Below the pieces are notes generated by a model. It searched no databases. It worked only from the letters and a program-made list of their open reading frames with translations, and was not told the DNA's origin. Below are positions 55,071-64,000 of a stretch of DNA of 64,000 nt, piece by piece. Position numbers and translations under genes: made by a program. Source of the stretch: Poseidonocella pacifica (GTDB lineage: Bacteria > Pseudomonadota > Alphaproteobacteria > Rhodobacterales > Rhodobacteraceae); the NCBI RefSeq assembly GCF_900111875.1, contig NZ_FOJU01000002.1:248001-312000 (forward strand), read 5' to 3'. The stretch's first letter is position 1; each line of letters starts with the position of its first letter.

Positions 55071-57509
55071 ATGACGACGACCTTGCCCATTCATGACGCA
55101 TTGCCTGACCTCATCGCGGCGCTTCGCAAGGACCGTCGCGCCGTGCTGCAGGCCCCGCCCGGAGCGGGCAAGACGACCGTCGTTCCGCTCGCCCTTCTGG
55201 ATGCCCACCTGACATCGGGGCGCATCCTCATGCTGGAGCCGCGCCGTCTTGCCGCCCGCGCGGCAGCAGAGCGGATGGCCCAGACGCTCGGCGAAGAGGT
55301 TGGCGGGACCGTGGGTTACAGAATACGCGGCGAGGCCCGCACCTCCCGAACCACCCGGATCGAAGTTGTGACCGAAGGGATCCTCACTCGGATGATCCAG
55401 AGTGATCCCGGTCTGGACGGTATCGGCGCCGTGATCTTCGACGAATTTCACGAGCGCTCCCTCAACGCGGATTTCGGCCTCGCCCTTTGCCTCGAGATCG
55501 CCGGCGCCCTGCGCGAAGATTTGTTGCTCATCGCCATGTCAGCAACCCTTGATGCCGGTCCGGTGGCAGAGTTGATGGACGCGCCGCTCATCACCTCAGA
55601 AGGCCGTAGCTTTCCAGTGGAAACCCGCTGGCTCGACCGCCCCTTGCCTCCGCGGGCGCGGTTCCCCGAGGCCGTATCGGATCTCGTCACATCCGCCGCC
55701 GCGGAGACGGAGGGCGGCATACTCGTCTTTCTGCCCGGAGAGGGTGAAATCCGCCGCGTCGAATCAATCCTGAAAGGTCGCCTCCCGCAGGGTGCGAACG
55801 TGCAGCCTCTCTTTGGCGCGATGGCCTTCGAACGACAGCGCGCTGCTCTCGCACCCTCCAAGAGCGGCCGGAAAGTGGTCTTGGCAACCTCGATCGCGGA
55901 GACATCACTGACCATCCCCGACATCCGCGTGGTGGTCGACGGCGGACGCGCCCGCCGCGCGCGCTTCGACCCCGGAACGGGAATGTCGCGCCTCGTAACC
56001 GAGCGAGTAACCGCCGCAGAGGCGACGCAGCGCGCCGGACGCGCAGGACGGGTGGCGCAAGGGATCGCCTATCGGCTCTGGACGCGCGGCGAAGAGGGCG
56101 GACTTCTCCCCTTTCCACCTGCGGAGATAGAGTCCGCCGACCTCACTGGCTTGGCGCTGGAACTCGCTCTTTGGGGAGCATCGCCCGAGGAGTTGCCGTT
56201 TCTGACCGCGCCCAATCCCGGCGCATTTGCCGAAGCTCAAGCACTTTTGCGGATGCTGGGCGCGCTCGATCCCAGAGGGCTGATTACCTCGCATGGGCGC
56301 GCGCTGGCCGCGTTGCCGCTTCATCCGCGCCTCGCACATATGCTGAGCATCGCCGGGAAAGATGCCGCGCCACTGGCAGCTCTCCTCGCGGACCGCGACC
56401 CCTTGAAAGGCGCGCCGGCGGATCTCTCCTTGCGTCTCGAAGCCCTCCGCGATCCCTCGGGGTTCGAAGCGCGAAGACCCTATGGGCTGAACCGTGGCGG
56501 AATCGAACGCATTCGGACCGAAGCGAAGAGACTGGCTCGGAGCGCCGATGCGAAGCAAACGGCCGATGCCGCGCAGATGGCCGCGCTCGCCTATCCCGAC
56601 CGCATTGCGTTGCGCCGAAAGGGTGATACTGCGCGCTTTCATCTATCGGGGGGATCGGGGGCCTATTTGCCCGACGACGACCCACTGGCGGGGCAGCAAC
56701 TTCTGGTTGCCACCGACCTCGACGGCGATCGAAGAGAAGCCCGTATTCGGCAAGCCATTCCGATCTCCGAGGCGGAACTACGTGATCTCTTTCCCCAAGA
56801 CATCGCGTGGCAGGACGATTGCAGATGGTCGCGGCGCGACAGACGCGTGGTCGCGCGGCAGCAGGAACGGTTCGGCGCGATTGCCCTTGATGATCGCATC
56901 TGGCGTGATGCTCCCGAAGACCTGGTCGCAAGGGCGATGCTCGATGGGGTCCAGGATCTGGGCCTGAAATGGACCCCCGCTGCTCGTCGTTTCGCCGCCC
57001 GCGTGGCGCTCGTGCGAGAGGCGGATCCAAACCTGCCCGATCTGAGCGAACCGGCCCTGATGAAAACGCTCGAAGAGTGGCTCTTGCCGCATCTTGGAGG
57101 CGTGCGAACGGCAGAGGATTGGAAAGCCTTCGACATCCTTCCGGCGCTCCAAGCACGCTTGGACTGGCCTCAAATGCAAGCCCTCGACCGAGCGGCCCCG
57201 GCACATTTCACCACGCCTCTAGGCCGCAAGATTCCCATCGACTACTCGCCTGAGAACCCTGAAATCTCCCTGCGCATTCAAGAAATGTTCGGCCAGACGG
57301 AGCATCCGTTGGTCGGCCGAACGCCCTTGCGGGTTACGCTGCTCTCGCCTGCGGGTCGCCCGGTACAGACCACGATGGACATTCCGGGCTTCTGGGACAG
57401 TTCCTATGCCGACGTGCGCAAGGATATGCGCGGGCGCTACCCGCGCCATCCGTGGCCCGAAAACCCCCGAGACGCCGACCCTACCCTCCGGGCGAAGCGT
57501 CGGACCTGA
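55071..57509 (+). CDS. hrpB: ATP-dependent helicase HrpB
   Basis: An 812-aa DEAH-type helicase. Walker A is APPGAGKTTVVPLALL, the DEAH-like box is DEFHERSLNADF, motif III SATLD, the RecA2 domain VFLPGEGEIRRVES, and the motif VI region ATQRAGRAGRVAQG. The C-terminal HrpB domain (LPHLGGVRTAEDWKAF, HPLVGRTPLRVTLLSPAGRP) is complete. Its role in bacteria is poorly known. The start at 55071 is where the family begins; the frame continues open upstream, antisense to meaB. Confidence 0.95.
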   Translation: MTTTLPIHDALPDLIAALRKDRRAVLQAPPGAGKTTVVPLALLDAHLTSGRILMLEPRRLAARAAAERMAQTLGEEVGGTVGYRIRGEARTSRTTRIEVVTEGILTRMIQSDPGLDGIGAVIFDEFHERSLNADFGLALCLEIAGALREDLLLIAMSATLDAGPVAELMDAPLITSEGRSFPVETRWLDRPLPPRARFPEAVSDLVTSAAAETEGGILVFLPGEGEIRRVESILKGRLPQGANVQPLFGAMAFERQRAALAPSKSGRKVVLATSIAETSLTIPDIRVVVDGGRARRARFDPGTGMSRLVTERVTAAEATQRAGRAGRVAQGIAYRLWTRGEEGGLLPFPPAEIESADLTGLALELALWGASPEELPFLTAPNPGAFAEAQALLRMLGALDPRGLITSHGRALAALPLHPRLAHMLSIAGKDAAPLAALLADRDPLKGAPADLSLRLEALRDPSGFEARRPYGLNRGGIERIRTEAKRLARSADAKQTADAAQMAALAYPDRIALRRKGDTARFHLSGGSGAYLPDDDPLAGQQLLVATDLDGDRREARIRQAIPISEAELRDLFPQDIAWQDDCRWSRRDRRVVARQQERFGAIALDDRIWRDAPEDLVARAMLDGVQDLGLKWTPAARRFAARVALVREADPNLPDLSEPALMKTLEEWLLPHLGGVRTAEDWKAFDILPALQARLDWPQMQALDRAAPAHFTTPLGRKIPIDYSPENPEISLRIQEMFGQTEHPLVGRTPLRVTLLSPAGRPVQTTMDIPGFWDSSYADVRKDMRGRYPRHPWPENPRDADPTLRAKRRT

Positions 57510-57516
57510 ACCGTGG

Positions 57517-57963
57517 TCAGGATCGCCGTGCGGCAAAGAACCCGCGCAGGAGCGACTCCGATTCCCCCGCGCCGATTCCGTCATAGACCTGCGGGACATG
57601 ATGACACTGGGGATGCTGAAAGATCCGTGCCCCTTGCGCGACGCCGCCGGATTTCGGATCTGCCGCCCCATAGTAGAGGCGCGCAACACGCGCGAAAGAG
57701 ATCGCCGCCGCGCACATCGGACAGGGCTCCAGCGTGACGTAGAGATCGGCCCCCTCAATCCGCTCGCTCCCCAAAGCGGCGCAGGCTGCCCTGATCACCA
57801 GAACTTCGGCATGAGCGGTCGGATCGCTCAACTCTCGGGTGCGGTTGCCCGCTGTCCCCAGAACCTCCCCATCGCGCACGATAACGGCGCCCACCGGCAC
57901 CTCGCCCCGCTCGCCTGCGGCCCGTGCCTCCCTCAATGCCATCTCCATGTAAGATCGAAACAC
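57517..57963 (-). CDS. tadA: tRNA-specific adenosine deaminase
   Basis: Deaminates A34 of tRNA-Arg(ACG) to inosine. A 148-aa zinc enzyme with the HAEV catalytic block ([16 protein letters not shown]) and the zinc cysteines in [19 protein letters not shown] 57963 is the chosen start because CAGGAG lies 8 bases upstream and the family's first helix follows; an ATG at 57948 is the alternative. It converges on hrpB with seven bases between stops and is divergent from the pseudouridine synthase. Confidence 0.92.
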   Translation of the reverse strand: MFRSYMEMALREARAAGERGEVPVGAVIVRDGEVLGTAGNRTRELSDPTAHAEVLVIRAACAALGSERIEGADLYVTLEPCPMCAAAISFARVARLYYGAADPKSGGVAQGARIFQHPQCHHVPQVYDGIGAGESESLLRGFFAARRS

Positions 57964-58012
57964 GCAGCGCTCCTGCTTTTCAGCCCGCGCGTTTTCCTCT
58001 ATCGCATCGTGC

Positions 58013-58792
58013 ATGAGCAAGGACACCCCCAAAGGCGAGCGTATCGCCAAGGTACTCTCCCGCGCCGGCATCGCCTCGCGCCGGGAAGCCGAACGCATGA
58101 TCGAAGCCGGCCGGGTTTCCGTCAATGACGAGATCATCGGGCGCGCCGCGCTCAATGTGACGGATGCCGACAAGATCACCGTCGACGGCAAGCCGATCGA
58201 CGCACCGGAACCCCCGCGCCTCTGGCTGTACCACAAACCCGTGGGCCTCGTGACCACCACGAAGGACGAACAGGGGCGCCCTACGATTTTCGACGAACTT
58301 CCCGATGACCTGCCACGGGTCATGTCGGTCGGCCGGTTGGACATCAACTCCGAAGGATTGCTGCTGCTGACGAACGACGGTGGATTGAAGCGCAAGATGG
58401 AACTGCCTTCCACAGGGTGGCTGCGCAAATACCGTGTGCGGGTCAAGGGGCGCCCACAGGACACCGATTTCGAAGCGCTCCGCAAGGGTATCGTGATCGA
58501 GGGCGAACGGTTTCAACCGATGACCGTGACGTTGGACCGACAGCAGGGCGCGAACGCTTGGATCACCGTGGGACTGCGCGAGGGCAAGAACCGGGAAATT
58601 CGCCGTGCAATGAACTCCGTCGGGCTGTCGGTAAACCGTCTGATCCGGATCTCTTATGGCCCCTTCCAACTCGGCACGCTGAAGACTGGCGATGCCGAGG
58701 AAATCCGCCCAAGGATCCTGCGCGACCAACTCGGGCTTGGCCCGGCCCCCGAAGCGCCGCCACCGCGTACAGTTCGCCGCCGAAAGCGCTGA
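58013..58792 (+). CDS. rluB: 23S rRNA pseudouridine synthase (RluB/RluE-like)
   Basis: A 259-aa enzyme with an N-terminal S4 RNA-binding domain ([20 protein letters not shown], then GRVSVNDEI) and the RsuA/RluB catalytic domain. The catalytic Asp is in [37 protein letters not shown] and [22 protein letters not shown] complete the fold. RluB is more likely than RsuA or RluE by length and the [15 protein letters not shown] wording; the tail is basic (RTVRRRKR). Its ATG lies about 50 bases from the divergent tadA start. Confidence 0.88.
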   Translation: MSKDTPKGERIAKVLSRAGIASRREAERMIEAGRVSVNDEIIGRAALNVTDADKITVDGKPIDAPEPPRLWLYHKPVGLVTTTKDEQGRPTIFDELPDDLPRVMSVGRLDINSEGLLLLTNDGGLKRKMELPSTGWLRKYRVRVKGRPQDTDFEALRKGIVIEGERFQPMTVTLDRQQGANAWITVGLREGKNREIRRAMNSVGLSVNRLIRISYGPFQLGTLKTGDAEEIRPRILRDQLGLGPAPEAPPPRTVRRRKR

Positions 58793-58891
58793 TCCGGCCC
58801 AAAGAGCGTTTTATTTGGGGGTTGCCTGCTGTATTTTGATGGATAACTGATACATGCAAGGCGTCACGAACAAAAAGGGGTGGCGAGGCAG

Positions 58892-58975
58892 ATGAGCGGA
58901 CCGGGCCTTCAGAAGATCGCCTTTGTCGTATTGATCGCACTGATCCTCTACGTCTCCTTCGGCGGAGGGGCCTGA
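58892..58975 (+). CDS. 27-aa single-helix membrane peptide
   Basis: A short frame reading MSGPGLQKIAFVVLIALILY then VSFGGGA, one clear transmembrane helix with a basic flank. GCGAGG lies 5 bases before the ATG. Its stop is three bases before the XpaC-like start, so it heads that operon and is probably coupled to it. The family was not recognised; the tight spacing and clean helix favour a real gene. Confidence 0.62.
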   Translation: MSGPGLQKIAFVVLIALILYVSFGGGA

Positions 58976-58978
58976 TCC

Positions 58979-59866
58979 ATGGCCCAGCGTTTTGGCGGGC
59001 GCTATAGCCCGGACAAGAATGCCGCTGCGGGCACAGGACCGAAACCCGGCCCCTTCCAAGGTGCTCGTCGGAATCGCGCTGGCGGGCGGGTGAACCTGCT
59101 TTTTCTGGCACCGATCCCCCTTTTGTTCCGGGCGTTCACCTCAGAGCCGATGGTCATGGCCCTCTATCTGCTGTCATTTGGGGCGCTCATCCTCGCGGCT
59201 TGGCTCACGCGCGAAGGGTTGAAGGCCGAAGCCGCCTTCGAAGCGCGCAAGGTTGCCCGCCGTCCCGCCATGCCGCGCAAGATCGCCGGATCGTGCCTCA
59301 CCGGGATCGGTCTCGGGCTTGCAGGCGCTGCTGGCTTTGGCGCGGTGGAAGCAGGGATCTTTGCCGTGATCGGCGGGGTGGTGCATAGCTTTGCCTTTGG
59401 TCTCGACCCGCTACGCAGCAAAGGCATGGATGACGATCACTTTCAATCCGACCGGGTCGCCCGCGCTGTGGATGAGGCGGAAGCTGAGCTTGCCGCGATG
59501 TCGGAGGCCGCCATCCGTGCCGGGGACCGGTCGGTCGAGGCGCGGGTCGAGCAATTTCAAGCCACGGCACGCGCGCTCTTTCGTACCGTGGAAAACGATC
59601 CACGCGATCTGAGCGCCGCACGAAAGTACCTGTCCGTTTACCTACGCGGCGCGCGGGAGGCCACAAGCAAGTTCGCGGACCTTTATGCCCGGCGCAAAGA
59701 CCCAGAGGCATTGGCGGATTATCTCGCGCTGCTCGACGATCTGGAGCGGAATTTCGCGGCTCGTACAGAGCGGCTCCTACTGGATGATCGTACGGATCTG
59801 ACCGTTGAAATCGATGTATTGCGCGAAAGGCTCGCCCGCGAGGGTATTCGCGCCGAAAAGACTTAG
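58979..59866 (+). CDS. XpaC-like 5-bromo-4-chloroindolyl phosphate hydrolysis family protein
   Basis: A 295-aa membrane protein. About three hydrophobic stretches lie in the first 135 residues (NLLFLAPIPLLFRAF, ALYLLSFGALILAAWL, GSCLTGIGLGLAGAAGFGAV). A helical cytoplasmic region follows (VDEAEAELAAMSEAAIRAGD, KYLSVYLRGAREATSKFADLYA). The N-terminus starts MAQRFGGRYSPDKNAAAG and is polar and Gly/Pro-rich. XpaC and TelA homologues are neighbours in many bacteria. Biochemical function is not established. Fourteen bases separate it from the TelA-like gene. Confidence 0.82.
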   Translation: MAQRFGGRYSPDKNAAAGTGPKPGPFQGARRNRAGGRVNLLFLAPIPLLFRAFTSEPMVMALYLLSFGALILAAWLTREGLKAEAAFEARKVARRPAMPRKIAGSCLTGIGLGLAGAAGFGAVEAGIFAVIGGVVHSFAFGLDPLRSKGMDDDHFQSDRVARAVDEAEAELAAMSEAAIRAGDRSVEARVEQFQATARALFRTVENDPRDLSAARKYLSVYLRGAREATSKFADLYARRKDPEALADYLALLDDLERNFAARTERLLLDDRTDLTVEIDVLRERLAREGIRAEKT

Positions 59867-59880
59867 AGAGAGGACCCCTC

Positions 59881-61080
59881 ATGTCAGAGACCACCCGCAA
59901 GGAAGCCGAGAAAACACTCGGCATGGTGCAGGAACTCAACGCGACCGTACTGCCCGATCCGGCGGACTCATCCGAGGTCGTCGCGCTGCAAGAGGCCGAT
60001 GAGGCGTCGCAAGGCGAAATTCGCAAGCGCATGGACGAGATCGACATGGGTGACACCAACTCTATTGTGTCCTTCGGGAGTGCGGCGCAAGAAGAGTTGC
60101 AACAGATCAGTCAGTCGATGCTTGCTGGCGTCCGCAACAAGGATGTCGGGCCAGCGGGTGATTCCTTGCGCGATATCGTGAGCACGATCCGGGGTTTCTC
60201 CGTCTCCGAACTCGATATGCGGCGCAAGCGCAGCTTCTGGGAAAAACTGCTTGGACGCGCCGCGCCCATCGCAAAGTTCACCGCGCGCTATGAAGAGGTT
60301 CAGGAACAGATCGACCGGGTTACGAACGACCTGCTCCAGCATGAGCATGCCTTGCTGAAGGATATCAAATCCCTCGATCTGCTCTATGAAAAGACGCTCG
60401 CCTTCTATGATGAGCTTGCGCTCTATATCGCGGCGGGCGAAGCCAAGTTGAAGGAACTCGACGAGGGCGAGATCCCCGCAAGAGAAGCGGAAGTCGAAAG
60501 CGCGCCAGAGGGCGAGCAGGTGATGAAAGCTCAGGAATTGCGGGACCTGCGCGCCGCGCGTGACGATCTCGAACGCCGTGTCCACGATCTCAAGCTCACG
60601 CGACAGGTCACGATGCAATCCCTCCCTTCGATCCGCTTGGTGCAAGAAAACGACAAGAGCCTCGTGACCAAGATCAACTCGACGCTCGTCAACACTGTCC
60701 CGCTTTGGGAAACGCAACTGGCGCAAGCCGTGACCATCCAGCGTTCCACCGAAGCGGCCACGGCGGTCCGTGAGGCGAACGACCTGACGAATGAACTGTT
60801 GACCGCGAACGCCAAGAACCTGCGCGACAGCAACCGCATCGTGCGTGAAGAGATGGAGCGCGGCGTGTTCGACATCGAGGCGGTCAAACAGGCGAATGCC
60901 GATCTCGTCGGCACGATCGAAGAAAGTCTGCAGATCGCCGATGAGGGCAAAGCCCGACGTGCGGCCGCTGAAGAAGAGCTCAACAAGATGGAAGTGGAGT
61001 TGCGCAACACGCTCGCGGCGGCCAAGGCCCGCAAAACGGGACTGGGCGATACGGCCTCCACATCCGTGCCCGGAGCCTGA
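59881..61080 (+). CDS. telA: TelA-family toxic anion resistance protein
   Basis: A 399-aa, almost wholly helical protein of the TelA/KlaA family. Long coiled-coil helices (FTARYEEVQEQIDRVTNDLL, then LKDIKSLDLLYEKTLAFYDEL) and the conserved QSLPSIRLVQENDKSLVTKI and NTVPLWETQLAQAVTI blocks are visible. The last helix ends AKARKTGLGDTA. Family members are associated with tellurite and cell-envelope stress. GAGAGAGGA lies upstream of the ATG. A three-base gap leads to the DUF2927 lipoprotein gene. Confidence 0.93.
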   Translation: MSETTRKEAEKTLGMVQELNATVLPDPADSSEVVALQEADEASQGEIRKRMDEIDMGDTNSIVSFGSAAQEELQQISQSMLAGVRNKDVGPAGDSLRDIVSTIRGFSVSELDMRRKRSFWEKLLGRAAPIAKFTARYEEVQEQIDRVTNDLLQHEHALLKDIKSLDLLYEKTLAFYDELALYIAAGEAKLKELDEGEIPAREAEVESAPEGEQVMKAQELRDLRAARDDLERRVHDLKLTRQVTMQSLPSIRLVQENDKSLVTKINSTLVNTVPLWETQLAQAVTIQRSTEAATAVREANDLTNELLTANAKNLRDSNRIVREEMERGVFDIEAVKQANADLVGTIEESLQIADEGKARRAAAEEELNKMEVELRNTLAAAKARKTGLGDTASTSVPGA

Positions 61081-61083
61081 ACC

Positions 61084-62031
61084 ATGCGCGCGGGATTGTC
61101 CGGACGTTTCCTCGCGGTGGCGCTGTTCGCGCTTGCCGCGTGCGAGACCGTGGCGCCCCCGCCGCCCCCAACCGAGCCTCCGGCACGGCCTACTCCGCCC
61201 GTTTCCGCAACCCCGGCTGAGCCATCTCAGGCCAGCAAGGACCTGGCGACCTATTACGCCCGCGTTCAGAATGATCTTTTGACCCGCGGATTGCTGCGCA
61301 AGGATGGCGGCGGCCCTGACACGCCCTTCAACGCACGCCAGCTTGCCGAGAACTTTGAGCGCATCGCGCTTTACGATGAGTATGGTGGGGGAACAGGGAC
61401 CTTGTCCGGCCGCACCACCGCAAGTGTGCTGCGTCGCTGGGAGAAGCCGGTGCGGATCTCGGTGGAATTCGGCGCAACCGTGTCAAAGGACCAGCGCAAG
61501 AGCGATACCGCTCTTATCTCACGCTATGCCGCCCGATTGGCCCGCGTCACGGGGCACGACATCCGGATGGATGCGCACGCGCCCAACTACCACGTCATTG
61601 TCGCGGGCGAAGATGACAGGCCCGCCTTTGCCGCGCGCCTGCGAGAAATCGTTCCGGGCATCAACCCGGCATCGGTCTCGACCTTTGTGAACCTGCCGCG
61701 GTCCGTGTCCTGTGTCGTCTTCGCCTTTCCCGGAAGGACGGATTTTTCCTATGTAAAGGCGATTGCCCTGATCCGCGCGGAGCACCCGCCGCAGATGCGG
61801 GAAAGCTGTATCCACGAAGAGCTTGCCCAAGGCCTTGGCCTCGCCAATGACAGCCCCGAAGCGCGCCCGTCCATCTTCAACGATGATGAGGAATTCGGCT
61901 TGCTGACGAGCCATGACGAGTTGCTGCTCAAGATGCTCTACGATCCTCGCCTGCGTATGGGCATGACCGCCCGGGAGGCTCGCCCAATTATCGAAACCAT
62001 AGCCGCCGAATTGACCGGCGGCCCCGTCTGA
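61084..62031 (+). CDS. DUF2927 lipoprotein
   Basis: A 315-aa exported protein with signal sequence MRAGLSGRFLAVALFALAA and lipobox LAAC, followed by a Pro-rich linker (APPPPPTEPPARPTPP). The DUF2927 domain has VRISVEFGATVSKDQRKSD and the C-terminal CIHEELAQGLGLANDSPEARP. The HEELAQ stretch resembles one half of a zincin site, but no second His in the right place is visible, so a protease role is speculative. It is in the telA operon and would place a partner outside the inner membrane. Confidence 0.82.
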   Translation: MRAGLSGRFLAVALFALAACETVAPPPPPTEPPARPTPPVSATPAEPSQASKDLATYYARVQNDLLTRGLLRKDGGGPDTPFNARQLAENFERIALYDEYGGGTGTLSGRTTASVLRRWEKPVRISVEFGATVSKDQRKSDTALISRYAARLARVTGHDIRMDAHAPNYHVIVAGEDDRPAFAARLREIVPGINPASVSTFVNLPRSVSCVVFAFPGRTDFSYVKAIALIRAEHPPQMRESCIHEELAQGLGLANDSPEARPSIFNDDEEFGLLTSHDELLLKMLYDPRLRMGMTAREARPIIETIAAELTGGPV

Positions 62032-62042
62032 GGAGAGAGCCC

Positions 62043-63152
62043 ATGGGCATTTTCGACTTCCTGTCCGGTGAGTTCATCGACGTCATTCACTGGACGGACA
62101 ATACCCGCGACACCATGGTCTGGCGTTTTGAACGCGAAGGCCATGCGATCAAGTATGGCGCCAAGTTAACCGTACGAGAGGGACAAGCCGCCGTGTTCGT
62201 TCACGAGGGCCAACTCGCCGATGTCTTCACGCCGGGTCTCTACATGCTTGAGACCAACAACATGCCAGTGATGACGACGTTGCAGCATTGGGATCACGGG
62301 TTTCGCTCCCCCTTCAAATCCGAAGTCTACTTCGTCGCCACGCGGCGTTTCACCGATCTGAAATGGGGCACCAAGAATCCGATCATGTGCCGGGATCCGG
62401 AATTCGGGCCGGTACGGCTGCGCGCCTACGGCACTTATACCATCCGTATTTCGAACCCCTCTTTGTTCATGACTGAAATCGTCGGAACCGATGGGGAATT
62501 CACTGCGGATGAGATCACCTATCAGATACGCAATATCATCGTCACCAAGGCATCAGCGGCGCTCGCGGGTTCCAACCTTCCGGTGCTCGACATGGCGGCC
62601 AATACTGGCGATTTGGGTAAACTCATCGCCGCGCAGGTTTCCCCCCAGCTTGCGGAGTACGGGCTGGAGATGCCCGAATTCTATGTGGAAAACATCTCAC
62701 TTCCTGCTGCCGTCGAAGACGCGCTCGACAAGCGCACCTCCATGGGAATCGTGGGCGATCTTGGCCGGTACACGCAGTTCAGCGCCGCCGAGGCCATGAG
62801 CAAGGCCGCTGAGCAACCCGGAGGCGGCGGCATGGGCGCGGGAATTGGCGCGGGTCTCGGCATGGCGATGGGATCGCAGATGGCGCGACAAGGTCCGTGG
62901 GGCGCGGCCCCACAAGCACCGGCGGCACCTCCGCCACCGCCCCCTGTGGAGCACGTCTGGCATATTGCGGAGAATGGCGAGACGCACGGACCCTATTCCA
63001 AGGCGCGCCTCGGGCGCATGGTGACAGAGAACAAGCTTGGTCGCGATACGCATGTCTGGACGGCCGGACAGGACGGATGGAAGCGTGCAGAGGACGTTGC
63101 CGAACTGGCTCAGCTTTTCACGGTGATGCCGCCACCCCCACCGGGATCATAG
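62043..63152 (+). CDS. SPFH-domain protein with C-terminal GYF-type domain
   Basis: A 369-aa protein. The N-terminal SPFH/Band-7 domain is of the YdjI virion-core-like type (MGIFDFLSGEFIDVIHWTDN, KYGAKLTVREGQAAVFVHEG, GLYMLETNNMPVMTTLQHWD). A Gly/Met-rich linker (GGGMGAGIGAGLGMAMG) and a Pro/Ala stretch lead to a GYF_2/DUF4339 domain (WHIAENGETHGPYSKARLGR and DGWKRAEDV). SPFH proteins organise membrane microdomains. The ATG lies 11 bases after the DUF2927 stop. The Bacillus ydjI gene is in a PspA operon, which supports a stress role here. Confidence 0.88.
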   Translation: MGIFDFLSGEFIDVIHWTDNTRDTMVWRFEREGHAIKYGAKLTVREGQAAVFVHEGQLADVFTPGLYMLETNNMPVMTTLQHWDHGFRSPFKSEVYFVATRRFTDLKWGTKNPIMCRDPEFGPVRLRAYGTYTIRISNPSLFMTEIVGTDGEFTADEITYQIRNIIVTKASAALAGSNLPVLDMAANTGDLGKLIAAQVSPQLAEYGLEMPEFYVENISLPAAVEDALDKRTSMGIVGDLGRYTQFSAAEAMSKAAEQPGGGGMGAGIGAGLGMAMGSQMARQGPWGAAPQAPAAPPPPPPVEHVWHIAENGETHGPYSKARLGRMVTENKLGRDTHVWTAGQDGWKRAEDVAELAQLFTVMPPPPPGS

Positions 63153-63312
63153 GCGGCCGGGAGCTTTGGTTTACCCTCTGATGCCGGATTGAAGCCCCGG
63201 AGCGCGGGATGCCCCAATGCGCTTGCCTCCGGCTTTCATGCACGGCGATGGGGCACCGATGTGAGCGATGCCGATCGCTATCTTTTGACCGTAGCCAGGG
63301 AGTGCGGACAAC

Positions 63313-64000
63313 GTGAATGACACGGACCATCGTTTTCCATGCGAGAACTGCGGCGGCGACTATCGCTATGATCCGGCGGCATCGGCGCTCGTTTGTGTCC
63401 ATTGTGGGCATCGCGAAGAGGTCTCCGAAGCTTCGCCCTGGCCCGGCGCTATCCCCGAACTTGATTTCAAGGCGGCGCTCAGGGACCAACTCGGCCGCGC
63501 GGAATTTGAGGAAACCCGTGTTTCCGCTTGCCCCAATTGCGGGGCTCAGGTCGAATTCGATCCCGATGTCCATGCCGCCGAGTGTCCCTTCTGCGCGACC
63601 CCGGTGGTGACGGATACTGGTGCGCATCGGCATATAAAGCCCAGGGGTATTCTGCCCTTCGCCCTCGCAGAGCCGGTCGCGCATGAGGCGATGGACAACT
63701 GGCTTGGCTCATTGTGGTTCGCGCCAAACGGTCTTGCACAGTATGCTCGCAAAGGGCGCAAGATGCAGGGGATCTACGTTCCCTACTGGACCTTCGACGC
63801 TCAGACACGCTCGGATTATTCCGGCCAGCGAGGGATCCATTACTATGACACCAAGACAGTGGTTCGGGACGGCAAGCGAGAAACAGTTCGCGTGCGCAAG
63901 ACCCGTTGGCATCGGGCAACGGGGCGCGTTGCCCGGTTCTTCGACGATGTTCTGGTACTGGCGTCGCGAAGCCTGCCCAAGCGATACACGGATGCGTTAG
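63313..64000 (+). CDS. TFIIB-type zinc-ribbon protein, 3' partial
   Basis: Reading frame opens at GTG 63313 and is still open at the window end (229 codons seen). Two zinc-binding pairs lie near the start, CENCGG and CVHCGH; a second set is CPNCGA and CPFCAT. The later part has ILPFALAEPVAHEAMDNWLG and MQGIYVPYWTFDAQTRSDYSG, typical of the YdjG-like family that carries membrane segments further on. The upstream ribosome-binding site is weak, so the GTG start is likely but not certain. It is 160 bases after the SPFH gene on the same strand. Confidence 0.8.
   Translation, partial: MNDTDHRFPCENCGGDYRYDPAASALVCVHCGHREEVSEASPWPGAIPELDFKAALRDQLGRAEFEETRVSACPNCGAQVEFDPDVHAAECPFCATPVVTDTGAHRHIKPRGILPFALAEPVAHEAMDNWLGSLWFAPNGLAQYARKGRKMQGIYVPYWTFDAQTRSDYSGQRGIHYYDTKTVVRDGKRETVRVRKTRWHRATGRVARFFDDVLVLASRSLPKRYTDAL

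Noticed and set aside
1-64000. CRISPR arrays, rRNA genes or replication origin
   Set aside because: No regularly spaced repeats, rRNA-like sequence or DnaA-box cluster was noticed anywhere in the window.

Overview
The window is chromosomal DNA from an alphaproteobacterium, most likely order Rhodobacterales (Roseobacter group). This rests on the high-GC housekeeping sequence, a class I lysyl-tRNA synthetase, the aroA-cmk-rpsA-ihfB-lapA-trpF-trpB gene order, a DUF2125 periplasmic protein, and a SAM/SAH-type riboswitch ahead of metK, a motif known mainly from Rhodobacterales. No rRNA, CRISPR array or replication origin was seen. The single tRNA is tRNA-Gly(CCC).

Region 1 (1-12 kb) is an accessory, mobile region. 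It opens with the 3' part of an AT-rich SIR2-STAND-TPR gene of anti-phage defence type. Then come a complete IS3-family element, a small hypothetical gene, a frameshifted GIY-YIG nuclease gene, and an IS1182-family element split by an IS110-family element. A MobV-type relaxase gene, a small partner gene with a strong terminator, and an HNH endonuclease gene follow. The IS110 element carries, downstream of its transposase gene, a foldable segment. Two stretches of the enclosed loop match the two sides of the element's own insertion site, so it is a strong bridge-RNA/seekRNA candidate.

Region 2 (12-49.8 kb) is core chromosome. It holds a stress-type flavin protein, an SDR, DUF2125, folD, MOSC, rplY, pth and DUF2237. 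The leftward run aroA-cmk-DUF4168-rpsA-ihfB-lapA-trpF-GNAT-trpB joins aromatic amino-acid and tryptophan synthesis to translation. A second leftward run (miaB, two envelope genes, phoH; then, beyond the oppositely oriented htpX, ybeY-corC-lnt-[SAM/SAH riboswitch]-metK-trmB) covers tRNA/rRNA maturation, lipoprotein acylation and SAM supply. Then come a RACo-like ferredoxin/ASKHA protein, a GSCFA/SGNH-like pair, a fasciclin protein, tRNA-Gly, O-acetylhomoserine sulfhydrylase, class I LysRS, TerB, an MHYT-EAL c-di-GMP protein and an ABC exporter.

Region 3 (49.8-52.4 kb) is a small second accessory patch with a 10-codon mini-ORF, a two-helix membrane protein and a frameshifted zinc-ribbon transposase-like gene.

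Region 4 (52.4-64 kb) returns to core genes (AGCS symporter, meaB, hrpB, tadA, a 23S pseudouridine synthase). It ends in a tightly packed rightward operon: a 27-aa membrane peptide, XpaC-like, TelA-like, DUF2927 lipoprotein, SPFH-GYF protein and a zinc-ribbon protein that runs off the window. The set resembles a fusion of the Bacillus xpaC-yaaN and ydjG/ydjI modules and looks like an envelope-stress system.
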